Notes under the pieces: model-generated
What the model was told of the DNA's origin: nothing
The model's database searches: none
What the model saw: only the letters and a program-made list of their open reading frames with translations
In this document: one piece after another, positions 1 to 12,520 of the stretch
Numbering within the stretch: position 1 is the first letter of the stretch
How the letters are laid out: every line of letters begins with the position of its first letter
Source: Cylicocyclus nassatus
Taxonomy: Eukaryota; Nematoda; Chromadorea; Rhabditida; Strongylidae
Length of the DNA: 64,000 nt
Direction of reading: 5' to 3'
Assembly: GCA_958299035.1 (NCBI GenBank)
Contig: CATQJL010000001.1
Location: forward strand, 4,092,399-4,156,398
Position numbers and translations under genes: made by a program

Positions 1-72
1 ATTTTGCCTTTAATAGTGGCGTGCTCCACCGCAAAGGCCTGCTCCAGTTCAAACTCAAAATTGTCCACTACT
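1..72 (-). CDS. Edge exon of an unrecognised gene (partial)
   Basis: The minus strand is open from an acceptor-like AG near position 73 to the left edge. The frame reads VVDNFEFELEQAFAVEHAT and on to a Lys-Gly-Lys stretch, with protein-like composition. The opposite strand has stops. I do not recognise the protein. It would be an internal or terminal exon of a gene lying left of the window. Support is only an open frame of about 23 codons and one splice-like boundary, so this is weak. Confidence 0.3.
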
Positions 73-1082
73 CTATTTGTGTTACGACTATAGCAGAAGT
101 TTGCCTTCGAGCTGGTGATCTTCAATGTTTCTTAAACATTTTCTACTTACTACAGAAGAAACCCTTTTCTAAACCACTCCAATGATGTGTTTACAGTGCC
201 CAAATAGATGCTGGATTTCACGCATAAATGTACACTAGTGTGCAATCGCACACTTTGCTATTTGAAATACTAGTTTGTACATGTGAAGCTATCGAATAAA
301 ACAGAGATTAGTAGAAACGGTATAAACCGAATAAAAGTAGGTTGACTGACTACTACCAAAACCGTGACCTTGTTCGAAGAAGAAGATATGTATGGCTCGT
401 TGTATCCATTACATCTGTCATTACAATCATGGGAAGCGGAGTTGAGTTAAACATGACATAAGTTTACGTCTCCTAGAATTTCAAGGAACGTAAAACTAAG
501 AGAGAGAGATGAAAATAAATTTAGAGCTGAAAGTGGTCAGGCATCTTCATCTTCATGCGCAGTTGGAATCGGCGATATTAATTTAACAAAAATTTTTGCA
601 ACAATTTTAAGATCATGAGTAGCCCATGAAAATTTTGAAGAATAATTGATTGTTGCAAAACTTGAGTAAAACTAGATTGATGGAGAAAATCTAGGACACA
701 TCTAGAAAACAGGCCAGTTCGAAGAAATGTGTCGCAAGATCTTGAAGGGGACCTTATGGGTAATGAATTGCTATCATAATTCCTTTTGACAATAAAGCTT
801 TTCACCAATTTTCGTGCAGAAAAATTAAGATTTCAGTCTTCAAAAAACTGTGTAAAGTTGGACAAAACCTTCTATTTGAATTGGGCGACCATCCAGAAAA
901 GTTTGAGAAGCCCAACGAGGCGAAAAAAGGGGTTCAAAGGGAAGAGGGAGGGGGTGGAGGATAAAAAGCATTTCTCAAAAGAATATTTTTTAGAGGTGGA
1001 ACTCAAATACTTCAAACAATATAACCTCCTTACTTCTCATGCAACTTACAAGCCTGTAACAATGAGAAGGATATACAACCCT
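73..1082. other. No gene seen
   Basis: AT-rich non-coding sequence. The open frames here lack splice context or recognisable motifs. Confidence 0.5.
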
Positions 1083-1327
1083 TAGGCCTAAGGCATACCT
1101 CACGCGATTCGGCCGAATCGCCACTTTCAAGCGACTTGGCAACTTGCCAGATTTCTATAAATTTATCATGCGCACTTCTCGGTCGCATATTTGGGTAGCT
1201 TGTGTAGCTTGTTGCAAACAGAGCAAGTTCTAACCAAAGGCAGCGCATTAACGACGAATTACGAAGAGTCGCTTTTGTGCCAAATCGCGCAGCGACCGGA
1301 ATCGCGCGAGGTATGCCTTAGGCCTTA
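1083..1327. mobile_element. Small terminal-inverted-repeat element (MITE-like)
   Basis: The left end TTAGGCCTAAGGCATACCTC is matched at the right end by its inverted copy, with one difference at the second base. The element is about 245 bp and has no coding capacity. It looks like a non-autonomous DNA transposon; the family is not identified. Confidence 0.7.
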
Positions 1328-4300
1328 CTGAGCGCTTAGCAAACTCACTTAATTCAAGTTTGCTTAGAAAATAAAATCCAAAAATGAAATTTCCAAAAAC
1401 TTGTCGCCGCTGGCAAAACGCAAAAAGCTTCACGGAAAACGAGTTAGCGGTGGTCATCAGGAAAGACAACGCTGCGTCCACTAGTCTTTGAGTGAGCGAT
1501 TCAGAGTGGAGTGTCTGGTAAACAGTGGTGATTTTTTGAGAGCAGCCACCACCTCATGTTCAATTTTCTAGAATCTGCTTTGTACGACTTGCCGCTAAGA
1601 GCTTCTCGATGAAAATATCGTGTCGGATTTGTCGCTGACCCGATAGAACAATTTCAACTTGGGAAAAAGGTGGAAAATAGCTGTGTAGCTCTTTCTGAAA
1701 ACAAACAAAAACTCCAGAAACAATTTTTCTTATCTTACCAAAATTCCAAAATCTTACCAAACTAGCTTATTTGAGAAGCTGCGTTCATCTCATAGGTACA
1801 CAATTATTCATGCCACATTCAGGTGTTCTTATATACATGGTGTTCCCAGGAAAATAAAAAGTCGTAGCTAATCTGTAGTAGAAATAGTAAGGACATTATA
1901 AGAAAAATTGTGCAATATTATTCTCACGATAAATACAGACAAATAGAACATTTCAGTGTCCCCATAATGAGTTAATGAGGAGTCGAATTAGAATTTGTGG
2001 AGATAAAGTGACCTCATGAAGACGTTGGATAAGAAGATTATTATAAAAAAATAACAAATTGTTCCTGTATGTACCTACCTTACCGCTGAACAATAATCGG
2101 AATTGACATAAGTTTCACTCACAAATTTTTAAAGCCCAAAACTCTTATGTTAGTCGAGTCTGACCACAAGAGAATAATTCGAAACGTAGGTTACGCGAGA
2201 AACCATAAACCTAAAACCGTACACAATACTTTAGCAGTCAGCGCTAGTTATAGATTTTCCAAACTTGTTCACTCTTCTTCTGCAGAGGAGTGATTGTAGA
2301 ATTAAATTTCCTCAATCCGACTTATAGGTAATGATTTTTTAAAGATGCCTTTGGAATTGGGAAAATGATTTTGGAGCACCAGAATCAAAAAGCTGGATTC
2401 GATTACATAGTCGTCACAAATTTGTTAAGCTTGTTCGCATTTTACAATGCAGGGAAAGAATTGCAGGATCAAATTTCTATAACCTGACGCATAACTATTC
2501 TTTGCATAAAAAATCTCCGAAAAAAGAGAAATTGAGATTAGACAACCATAAGAAAACGTTATACACTTGTTACATGCACCTATCAGATATCAACCCATAT
2601 CCAATGACGCTCAAAGCGTATCGTCGACGAGAGTGTAACACCTGAAGTTTTGCACTAACGACAAGCATTAAAGTGATGAGTTTTTATGTGATTGGACCGT
2701 AACCGATTTTTTTAGCGGATCAAAGATGATAAAGTAAGAAGCTGAAGCTGAAGTTTCACAAAAATTTTCTATGAGGCTTTTTAAAGTCACTAAAGTCACA
2801 TCTTTCTGATCAACAATCAGCTATAGACATCACAGTTTGAGAAAAAGCAAAATTCATAACGTGACAGAAACTTCGACGAACAAATCATCATTTTAAAAAT
2901 TGAAGACTACATGATGTGCCAAAGTGAAACTAAAGGCACAAAACTGCAAGGAGAAAAGACAAAGATGAGTTTTGTTTTTTTTTAGTGTAAAGCCTCTATG
3001 GTCCATCTCTTTTTGAGCCCGCAAACGCTGCTGCGCGGCCGCGATGCCTACTAATCGCAACGCATGAGTGCATTCGCACAATAGCCATTATTAGGTTGCT
3101 TGTAAAATATTGCATAAAAAGTAATGAAAGTAAAAATACAAAAATAAAATAAACTGAAATAGATAAATTAATAAATGAAAATAAACAAACCTGTTTTTTC
3201 ATAAGGATGGCACCTTTAGAGATAAACAAATTTAGGATGGTTAATATTTGACAGCTAAAACATATATACAGGATAGCGGTAAATTTTTTTTGAAAAAGAA
3301 AATTTTTCTAGAGGTTGTTATAATTCAAAATTCAGTCTATTTACAAATGAAAAGTTTTTTTCAAAGTTGCACGCAGGGTGAAGACGGTCCATCTGGTACT
3401 AAGTAAATAAGATACTTACTTGCTAATGCGAATCTTGTGCACAGTTTTGTGACTTATGTGGGCCCCTTTCAAACTTCCCCGCCCACTCCCTTAGTTCAGC
3501 ACCGTTGGAGTAAAAACTAGGTACCACAGGGAAGTTTTGGAAAGGCTATGGACTACAATCGGCAGAAAATTGGTCTCCGCGATCGCGCAACTTCCATAAA
3601 ACATTTCCATGCCAAAGAGTATAATTGCAGAGAGGCAAAACAGGAAAAGAAGACCATAAAAGAAAACAAATGGTCGTTACGCATGTGCTTTAGAAATCCG
3701 GATGCGTATCGTTGCAATCAAAGCATCAACCGGTCATCCATCCGCGCTTAATCCGCTACACAAACATTTACATTAAAAGAGGCGAGCCGTTTAACGCTGA
3801 TCGCGACTCGTCACCCACACCCGGTTGGGGCTAAGGGGGGGGGGAAGAGCTGGTTCAGACATCTAAACAGCAAAGAGCGCTCGCTAGGTGGTTGGGAAGC
3901 TGAGCAACACACGCAATACCTATCAGAATAATGGAGAAGGGAGGGAGGGAAAGCGGGGGGGGGGGGCTGAACGGGCAAGAAAACAAGCGTGGGAACTACG
4001 CATCTCCCAGCTAAGACAATGGCAGTAAAGTTGATTACAAACCCCTTCTACCTTATTCCACTTCCCTCTACCTCAAAAAAAGTTAAGGACGAGAAGTAGG
4101 AGATTTGGGTAGAAGAGGGGGGATGGCAGTTTCACCAAAACAAGAAGTTGAACTTCATCGAGTAACTCATCACACTCGTGCAAATTTCTCATTTCGCACA
4201 TAACCGGTTCGTGGTAAAAAAAACCAGACCCAGTGTGGGTAACATCCTTGATTTGTCCTAGTGGCTCGACTGAAACCAGTAAAATCGAGACAGGTTGAGA

Positions 4301-7300
4301 GTGGTAGAAGCGGATTGAAGTGAAGTTTTGGGAAAGACTGGACAATCCGAGAAATTTCCATGTGTGGTATCTATCAGGCAGAAATTTCATTGGTTTAGTT
4401 TAAGAATGTTCTCTGAGTCATCCCTGCAAAAGTAAACTCTTTCCTCAGAATAGATTGAGCAAAGAATAATTCAAAACATTTTTTAGAAATGATTAACCCA
4501 TCACGGAAGACCGTTCTATCAGTTTAGCTGCCCAAGTTCAGTATTAGGGCCAATAGAACGTAAGTACTGATTCACAAATCCTAACTACCAAAAAAAGACA
4601 GCAACGGTTTTTAGACAATGGAGTTGGGAAGAGAATATATCCGATTGAAATCTAAGTCGTAGGTGACCTACTGAAAATAACATACCATTTGCAAAGTTGA
4701 TACGTATCGCTAGGCTCCCTCTCCCCTCCCCCCCTCCTCGTCCCGCTCCTCAGTTTTTTCCACCATTCTCAATCAAAACTGTACATTTCCATTTTCAAGG
4801 TATATGACTCACACTTTAAGCAGCCACAAAACAATCATTGCATTAATCGTTAAGCCAAAATTTTTGACAAAATGCGCTCGAAGCCAAGCTCAAAATTCTT
4901 AGATGAGAAAACAGAGGATTTGAAGAGCAGATTTTGTAAGATCAGAAAGCAGGTAGGTTGGCTTTGCAAAATCTATGAAAATATTTGATTTGGTCACCGA
5001 TGTTCCGTTTGATGTTTAATTGAACCACAAATTTTGAGTGAGTCTGTGCCATAAAAAAAGCAATGGGATGGCGCAACCGCGCATACTTCAATACTCTCGC
5101 AACATAAGAAAATTTATGAAATCAAAAGAGTTTCACTTTGGATGAAGGAACACAAGTCATTCAATCAGCAAAATGAATTTTCTCGAAACATACTTCAAAA
5201 GAACATCTAACGAAATGCGCGCAATGTTCCACATTTTTACAGCGTTACGGCATAGATTTCGAGTTGAGATTAGCATTGATTTCTTCCGCTGTGTTCGAGG
5301 GTTTTTATTACCCAAATGAAGTGGTCTACGGTATGAAAAACGGAATGAAACAGAAGGAAAAACATGTAGAGAATGTAAATATGTTGTTCACCATAGCTAG
5401 ACGTGTGTCCATCTATGGCTATGATGTTGATTATGTTCTTGGGAAACCTGCTTTGACACTTTACCAACCGCCACACCATATGTTATTCTGATAAAGTAAG
5501 CAGCGGTTTCCATTATGTCGGAAAGCGGGAAAGGGGGAGGGTGTGTTGGAAAACTTGGAAAATGCAAAAAAAAAGTGACCAAACCTAATGAAGTCGAAAC
5601 CGAACTGGTTGAAGACAACTTGCTTACATAGACAAATGCAAATCGAAACGGCGCCATCTGTTTGAACAACCTTGTTCAAGTCAAGTTTTTTTTTCTTGAA
5701 CACCTTGCAAAGTCTGGTCGAAGATTATCGTTTGCAGATTTCAACAATCAGATCAGGAGCTGAAATGATGCGATTTTCATCATTTCACAGTTGATCTCTG
5801 ACTTAAAGAAATAAGAGAAACTCAAAAACAAGTCTCGTAATCTTTTCTAGCGTAATACGAGTTTAATGAAAAATCAATCAAAAAGTTCGAGTGGGTAAAT
5901 TGCAACAATAGCAAACGATCTCTTTGATGGCGACTAAAAAATAGGCGTGGTCGGGGGCGGAGTCTGCCCATACCATTCTAACCATAGTTCAAAGTTACGC
6001 TCTTGCGCTCATTTGAACGCTCATACCAGTAATGAAGAGAAAGGCGGCGGCGGGAGGGGGAGCCCCGTATAGAAGGGATCGCGAAGTTTTGAATTTGGTC
6101 TATATCAATTAAACTATGAAAGTTTTATAGTTGTGGAAAATTGAAATATTATTAAACATTTTCAAAAATCAAAACCAGGTTTGTAAAAAAAATATGGGGT
6201 GTGGCTTCGGCTAAACAACCCCTTCAGAAAATTCAGAGTAATGAGCTCGCTGAAGATTTTTGTGAGACAACTTACGAAGGCGTAGTTAAATGTCCCTTAA
6301 TTAGGGAAAAATTTTGTTGAGTCCGCCCCCCCCCCCTCTTTCCGAACGAAAAAGCTTTATGGGACGGTCAACTGCACAAATAAGTGTTCAACAGCGGGAA
6401 CGTGCTGAATAATAAAATTCTAAGCAATATGTTTCAAATTACTTCTTCATATTTTTTGCGACTCTACTAAAGGGTCTTCTTGATATATTTTTAACAGGTT
6501 TTGGAAAACGGGTTACAGATGAGTAATCACACCTTCATTTATATTGAGAAAAATGGAACAAAGAGTATGAACATGATGAATAGCCTCTGCAAAAAGAGAG
6601 ATGATTCATGATCAAACGACCTTTTATACCGACTTGTAAGACAGCAATTTCAGAATCAATTGATGATTGGATGGGGAATTGCCCCTTCAGATTTTTTTCC
6701 AAATCCTGAGGATCCTAGAGCCTTGAGTGCTACTCACGAGGGATGCGCAACAAAAATAAGCATAGCCGCCCGGTCCGGACTTGGCAAATTGGCTTCAGAA
6801 GGTCACTTTTTTGCATCTCATTATGGTGTGGAGTCCATTGACAGCATCGGGTGCCCGTATATGGCCGAATATAATCCTTCACAAGGAGAACGGGGCATTA
6901 TTACGTTGACGAAGTTTTCTGCTCTATTTCACATAGTGGCCAGATTTATTGTTACCTACCAGCTAGTTCAATTGCATTTCGGCTAGAACTATGGAAATTC
7001 GAAGCCGGCTATCTCAGGTCATTTGTCAAGCACCGGCCCCCCGCGATAAATTTCCCCCGTCAACTAAGGCGCTAATCGCTGTCGATCCATTAGCGCTGTG
7101 CTGTTAACGTCAATCGCTGCACAGAAAGTCATTCATTCTCTGGCCGCGGTGAAAGAAAGTGCGCACTTCAACACACCTCCAAAGGTGAAAGAACAAGAAG
7201 AAGCAATACTCGAAGCGATGCAGCTTGAGGAGTACTGTAGGGGTACTGTAGGCGGGACAGCATTCATTCTCAAGCACTTTTTCGGAAATCTAAGTTTCAG

Positions 7301-7903
7301 TTTGACAACCACGACTTGCCTCTTTAGAAATAAAGTAAATACAACGCTGTAAACAGCTTTTTTGAACATTGAAGAAACTTTGGAGTCTCTTAGACTAAAT
7401 CTTGAAGCAGTATTCATTTCTTCGTTGAAGTATAAAGTAAGACTTTCGCAGCTGCTTTTTCTCATGAAATTTTATACGAAAAAACACAAATTTATGGCAG
7501 ATAGAGCGGCTATGAGACAGTTCACATAATTTCAATTCAAAAAATTTTTGCCCATTTTTCATATGCACAGGACGATTCTCACCCGTCAGGATGCAGATAA
7601 TCTGCCAAAATTCTAACTACTCATTTTCAGAATAAAAACATCAGCCTCATGGATGTTATGAGACAACTTTTTCCATTCTTTCTCAAAATTTTTATAATAT
7701 CAAACTTTCGTAAGATGCTTTTATCAAATCAAGTACCGAAGTGGGATTTCTCTTTTGGATGATGCACAAATGCGGATTTTTAAAGTAAAGAAAACAAGCT
7801 CATAAAGATCCTAGGGTCTTTATATTACTTGCTCCTCCTATTTCATTTCACGTTCCCTTCTTTCCTTTAGGATCACTTATAATAGCACTACCCTTCCAAA
7901 GAC
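1328..7903. other. No supportable gene; AT-rich with G-runs
   Basis: Long stretch without a conserved protein. Poly-G runs occur near 3834-3843 and 3957-3967 and poly-C near 6328-6338. Open frames at 6660-6986 and 7098-7352 are protein-like in composition but match nothing I know and lack clear splice structure. Confidence 0.4.
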
Positions 7904-7951
7904 TATATAAAAGTGTATAAAAGTAAAAATATAAAAGTATATAAAAGTATT
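7904..7951. repeat. TATAAAAGT minisatellite
   Basis: About five imperfect copies of a TATAAAAGT-type unit in tandem. Confidence 0.75.
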
Positions 7952-8974
7952 TCTAGAAAGTCACCCACACAGGTGATAATTCGAAAAGATATGAAGGCAA
8001 AATGCTCTAACATTTGGTGAAAAGACAAATATTTGAGCAGCCAGCCGTAGAGTTACCAACAATGCTAACTCTTCTTTTATATAAATCTACAACTGCCTAG
8101 ACTTTTTTGATACTCAGACAGCAAAAGTATCATAGATGCGAGGTTGTTCTTGTTTTTCTATAAAACAACTGAATGAAGTTCATGCGATGCCCGCACAAGG
8201 ACTTTCGCACTAGGGGAAAACACCGTTAGGCCGAGCTTGATGTGAATGTGACCATTCGATGGTTTGGGAAAAAAGAAGGCTCAATGAACCTTAAATGGGT
8301 ATCTGCAAACTTCACAGGCGAAACAAACGTATAGATTTTTAACAACCAATTTACGAGGCGAGGCGGCCTATGCAGGCAATTCACAGAAAAAAAAACAAGA
8401 AAATCCAGAAAAATTTCAAATGCATGTATGGACCAAATTTTTAGCAGGATAGCATAGAAAGAGACAACAAACTTTTATGAAATTTGTGTTTTATTTTGAA
8501 AATTCGAGCCAAGCAATAGGTAGACAAGCCTGATCAACGAATGCAAGAACAATGCGCGTAATAACTTGTATGCTATACTATACCGCAAAAAAAAGAAGAC
8601 ATTCACAGCGATTAGCCAGGAGGTCCATCCATTGTTCGCCAACAGTCGCGCAAGACATTGGCGAAAATTGAGCAACAAATCATGATTCTACGGCAGCGTA
8701 ATAGTCATTGTTCGCGTTTTTGCGCACCAATTTATGCTGTTTGATCGGACTGGTTTTCGAATGCACAGAAACGTACAAAAACTCAATAATTATTATAAGA
8801 TCCTAGTTGCTCAAGAATCTTGCAATTTTTGGAAGAAAAATCCGAGAGATATATAAAATCCGCCTTCCAAAAACTGGAAAATTGAAAGAAAAACTGCTCT
8901 ATTCTCTGCACTTTATTTTGTATCAACTTGCAAATCCTTGTTTTTTTGCAAATTCTGTAACACCTTGCGTTTGG

Positions 8975-9142
8975 GTTGGGGAGGGAGAAAGACCTCGGCG
9001 GAGGTTTGGTCTCTCATCGCTGAAGAAGGAAAACGACCTGAAGACTCCAGCAAGAAATCTGATTGTTTCCTGCTTTCTAATCTTTATTTTTGTCGGTACA
9101 CCTCTCTCTCTGTTTGTAAATAAGTAAATAAATAAATAAATC
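8975..9142 (+). repeat. Possible retroposon 3' end with AAAT tail
   Basis: A GC-richer stretch is followed by a pyrimidine run and a (AAAT)n tail at 9116-9142 (gtaaataagtaaataaataa). A short unique body ending in an AAAT array is typical of the 3' end of RTE-type LINEs or their SINEs. No reverse transcriptase sequence is seen, so the assignment is tentative. Confidence 0.35.
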
Positions 9143-12100
9143 AGAATGCAGAAAACATTTAGAAATTTCAAAGTTATCAAACCGGTAAGCGCGAGAGCTG
9201 GAGATTACGGCTTTCTATAATAGTAAGTGTAGAAATTGAAAAAAAGAACAAAACAAAAGAAAACCCTAACAAACCTATGCATTCTCGTCCTTGCAAAACT
9301 GCCCAAAAAGCAGAACGGTGCAAGAACATAAAGCAGAAAAGCACTTCAAATCCAAGAGTTTACATCACTAAGTTTACAAGCTTCTTAAGAAACGCTTTAG
9401 ATGTGAGTGGAGTCCTAGCTTCATACAAACATAGTCCAAAAGTGTAGAAGTAGATAATTCGTGTTTCAAAGTGGTCTAAAGAATTTGTTTGGAATATTTG
9501 TAGTAATTGAGATAAAGATTTTGTTGGTAAAATCTCTCATTCTGAAAGTAAAAATGCAAAAAATAAAAACATGTCAGGATAAAGGAGCAACAAAAAGAGT
9601 AGGGAATTCAGCATTTTCAAGAGCTTGAGGTATTTCTCGAGCCGAGCATGGGTACAAAATATTATTTGAAACGTCAAAAATTCAAAACGCTATGGATTTA
9701 GCATGCAAGGAACTTTGAGAAAGGATACATTTGTGCACAAATGGCAGAAAATATTGTAGTTAGAGAATCTAAAATTTCGGAGAATATAATCGCTCAGCTA
9801 TTGAGTGCAAAGAAGAAAAAATCCCGAGAAAAGGTAGAGGAAAAGAGCTTAGGACGAGAGAGCTGACGAGAGCTTAGAAAGCAACAAAAGCGAATGATAT
9901 AGCGAATCAGTTAGCATATTGTCTGAAAGTGTTTGTCATTGCTGCTAGCCTTCTTCCTCTCAGCTTTTGTGTAACTTCTTCTGCGCCTTTTATTAAAAAG
10001 AGAGATGGAGGCAAAACCAAATGATAGCCAAATGAGCGTCTACGATATGAAACACAGAAAAGCGGAGCGAGCAGAGAAAAAGACTACCATTGACCTCGAA
10101 ATATGGCATAAGAGACAATGAACTGTGAGTTTCCTATGTCGCATCAGTGTTTGTTGTGTTAGCGGCCGTTAATGCAACATTGGGCTATAATCATCACGTC
10201 GTATCAAATCGTGGAAATGCCGATCATCGCTAGGATCCGCTGTTACGCATGAAAACACAACACAGCAACACACAATGACTAGTTTTGGCCAAAGCCATGG
10301 TCATCAGGGCTGATTGTGGGGCTGAAGGTCGCGCCAAGCAGGGAGTGAATTTATTCAGATGAGTTCTGATGCAATGAGGGCAGTTCGGGATGTACAGGAA
10401 GAAGACGTGGAGTTGCCTAATTGCGGGAAAATTTCCGCAGGCATCGGGGAAGAGTTCCCTATAGCAGGGATTGCCAAGATCAAGGGGACACCGGTTAATT
10501 GAGTAATTAGCACTTTGGTATCGATAGGGGCTTGGATAAAGGACAACGAAAGTCTTCCTGTACATCTACATATAATCTTGTAGATAAGGTCGCCGACAAA
10601 TAAATCCACCATAAGTTAGTTTTTGTCCTATTATTTCTAATCTTATAAGCACATCAAAGATGCACCAGAAAGGAGAGGGAAACGAAGAAGATATTTTGGA
10701 ATTTTATATTTCTAGCTTCAAATTTATTTTTTTTTGTGGTTTTAAACGGCAGAATCCTTCAATCTCTTTTCACTCCTATTTTGAGAGCTGAAGTTGCAGG
10801 AGAAGAAGTGGAGACTTATAGGGGCACATAAAAAACTAAAGAATAAAATAGCCACGGGTCTACGAAGTTTCACAACTAATATCAAACCGAAAAAAAAACT
10901 GTAAAAATAAGGTTTGGCAAACACAAAAACCACTGAAAAAAAGCTCCGTAAGTTTTTTTATCGATTAATATATAGAAACCTATCTCTATGCAAGTTCCTG
11001 AAGACTATATAGCCTTGAGATTACAAAAAACAATGTTTTTAGAAAGCGGGCTTGTCCACAAGATGTCAGGGCAGAAAAGAACTTGAAAGAGCTGAATAGT
11101 GACTGGATTGCTGAGTGAATGTTAGCTGTAATAAAGATTTTTAGATTTTCAACAGGTCTCAATTTAGTGGTGTTGCAGATGAGAAAACTGGGTGAATTTT
11201 TTTTCATTCCGGGAACACAGCGCCACCATTTGGAGAAAAGTGATTCTTACGCAGCTGTCGAAAGCGTAGAGTCAAATGAAGATTCAAACTGCTTCTTCCA
11301 GAGAACGGAAAGAAAGTTTCTGAATCTTATCAAACGATGGAATAATTGAGTCATGTAGCTAATAGATTTTATGCTAGTGGATGAACTCCTGAGACCAAAT
11401 AAGATACAATGAAAATTTCCTTTTGACACAGTCCAAAAAATGAAGCTATATTTGCTGACTCCATATACTCAAAAAAATCCTCCTTTCTGCAAACCGTAAA
11501 GAAGCTAAATAAATGTTTGCGCGAGTTTTCCCCTATCGCTCAAACCTCAGTTTCCTAAAGTGATCTACATGAGTAACAAGACTGAATAACTTGTTCTTTA
11601 ATAGATTGAAGTATTTCGTAGATTCTTCAGAAATTCAAAATAGCCCTGAAAAAAAAATTTGTGAGCGTGGTCGCCACTACCGTAATGCATACGAACTCGG
11701 CCTGAACCTGCTTCAAGCCATACTTAACTAAATTGAGCTTCACGCAGACAGATTGACATTCAAGCAGTATTTCAAATAGCTGCACTAACTGCATTGTGCA
11801 CTTCGAACAAGATAATTACACCGAGAAGCCGAGTCTCTTAAGCTAAGCATTAACTGGCAATATTCGTAAGAATAATAATTGGGACTAGTTCCAGCCTGCT
11901 TACACATGAAATAAAAAGGAAATTATTTACGGCATAGTGCTTAGCGCACACAATCTGGAGGAATGGAAAGAACAGAAATTAGCTTGGCGAGATATACACA
12001 AGTATGAAGTATGACAGACTGGATAGACGTAAATAATTATGAATTTGTCAAGAGATATGCACATTGAATTTGGAGGAGATGAATGTTAGATCAGATTAGC

Positions 12101-12359
12101 CGAGATGCATAATAACGTATAGAAAAAGCAGGAGCCGAAACCAATCAATACCTTTCATTTTTCCTTAGGACTTTTACGCCAATCAAAGGCACCATCCATT
12201 CAAAATGGGGTCGATGAGATTTTGACGTCTAACAGTAAAGGGGGCCCCAACTGTATACTTATCCAACTCGCGCTGGCAAAAGTTGCTTCCGAAGCGAGAA
12301 ATTTGCTTCGAAAATCGCTCGGATGACAGATTCGCCAAGTTGGCTCCTCCCCTTTGAGT
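9143..12359. other. No supportable gene
   Basis: AT-rich sequence. A 47-codon plus-strand ORF beginning near 10361 is protein-like but isolated. Confidence 0.4.
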
Positions 12360-12520
12360 GGGCGTGACGTTCGTCCCGCCCATCCGTGCGCGGCCAACCA
12401 ATCACCGTTCCGAAGAACCCCATCCACACCCGCCCATTTGTTCGAGCCCATCCAATCACCATTCCGGAAAGCCGATCTGTGGGTTCTCCGGAACGGGGAT
12501 TGTCGGAGTTTTCGCGCATT
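12360..12520. repeat. GC-rich CCAAT-containing repeat cluster
   Basis: A unit close to CCAATCACCGTTCCGGA occurs twice in direct orientation (near 12398 and 12450) and once inverted (near 12488). The block is much more GC-rich than its surroundings. It could be a promoter-like CCAAT-box cluster or part of a repeat; no gene was found attached to it. Confidence 0.45.

Noticed and set aside
3440..3545. Minus-strand 34-codon open stretch ending near a GTAAGT donor
   Set aside because: The stop codon precedes the donor in that frame, and the sequence looks repeat-like.
6660..7352. Two plus-strand ORFs (84 and 108 codons)
   Set aside because: Protein-like composition, but no motif, splice structure or repeat partner that would support a gene.
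10230..10612. Overlapping ORFs on both strands near 10.4 kb
   Set aside because: Both strands are open, which indicates compositional chance. The best frame is only 47 codons and isolated.
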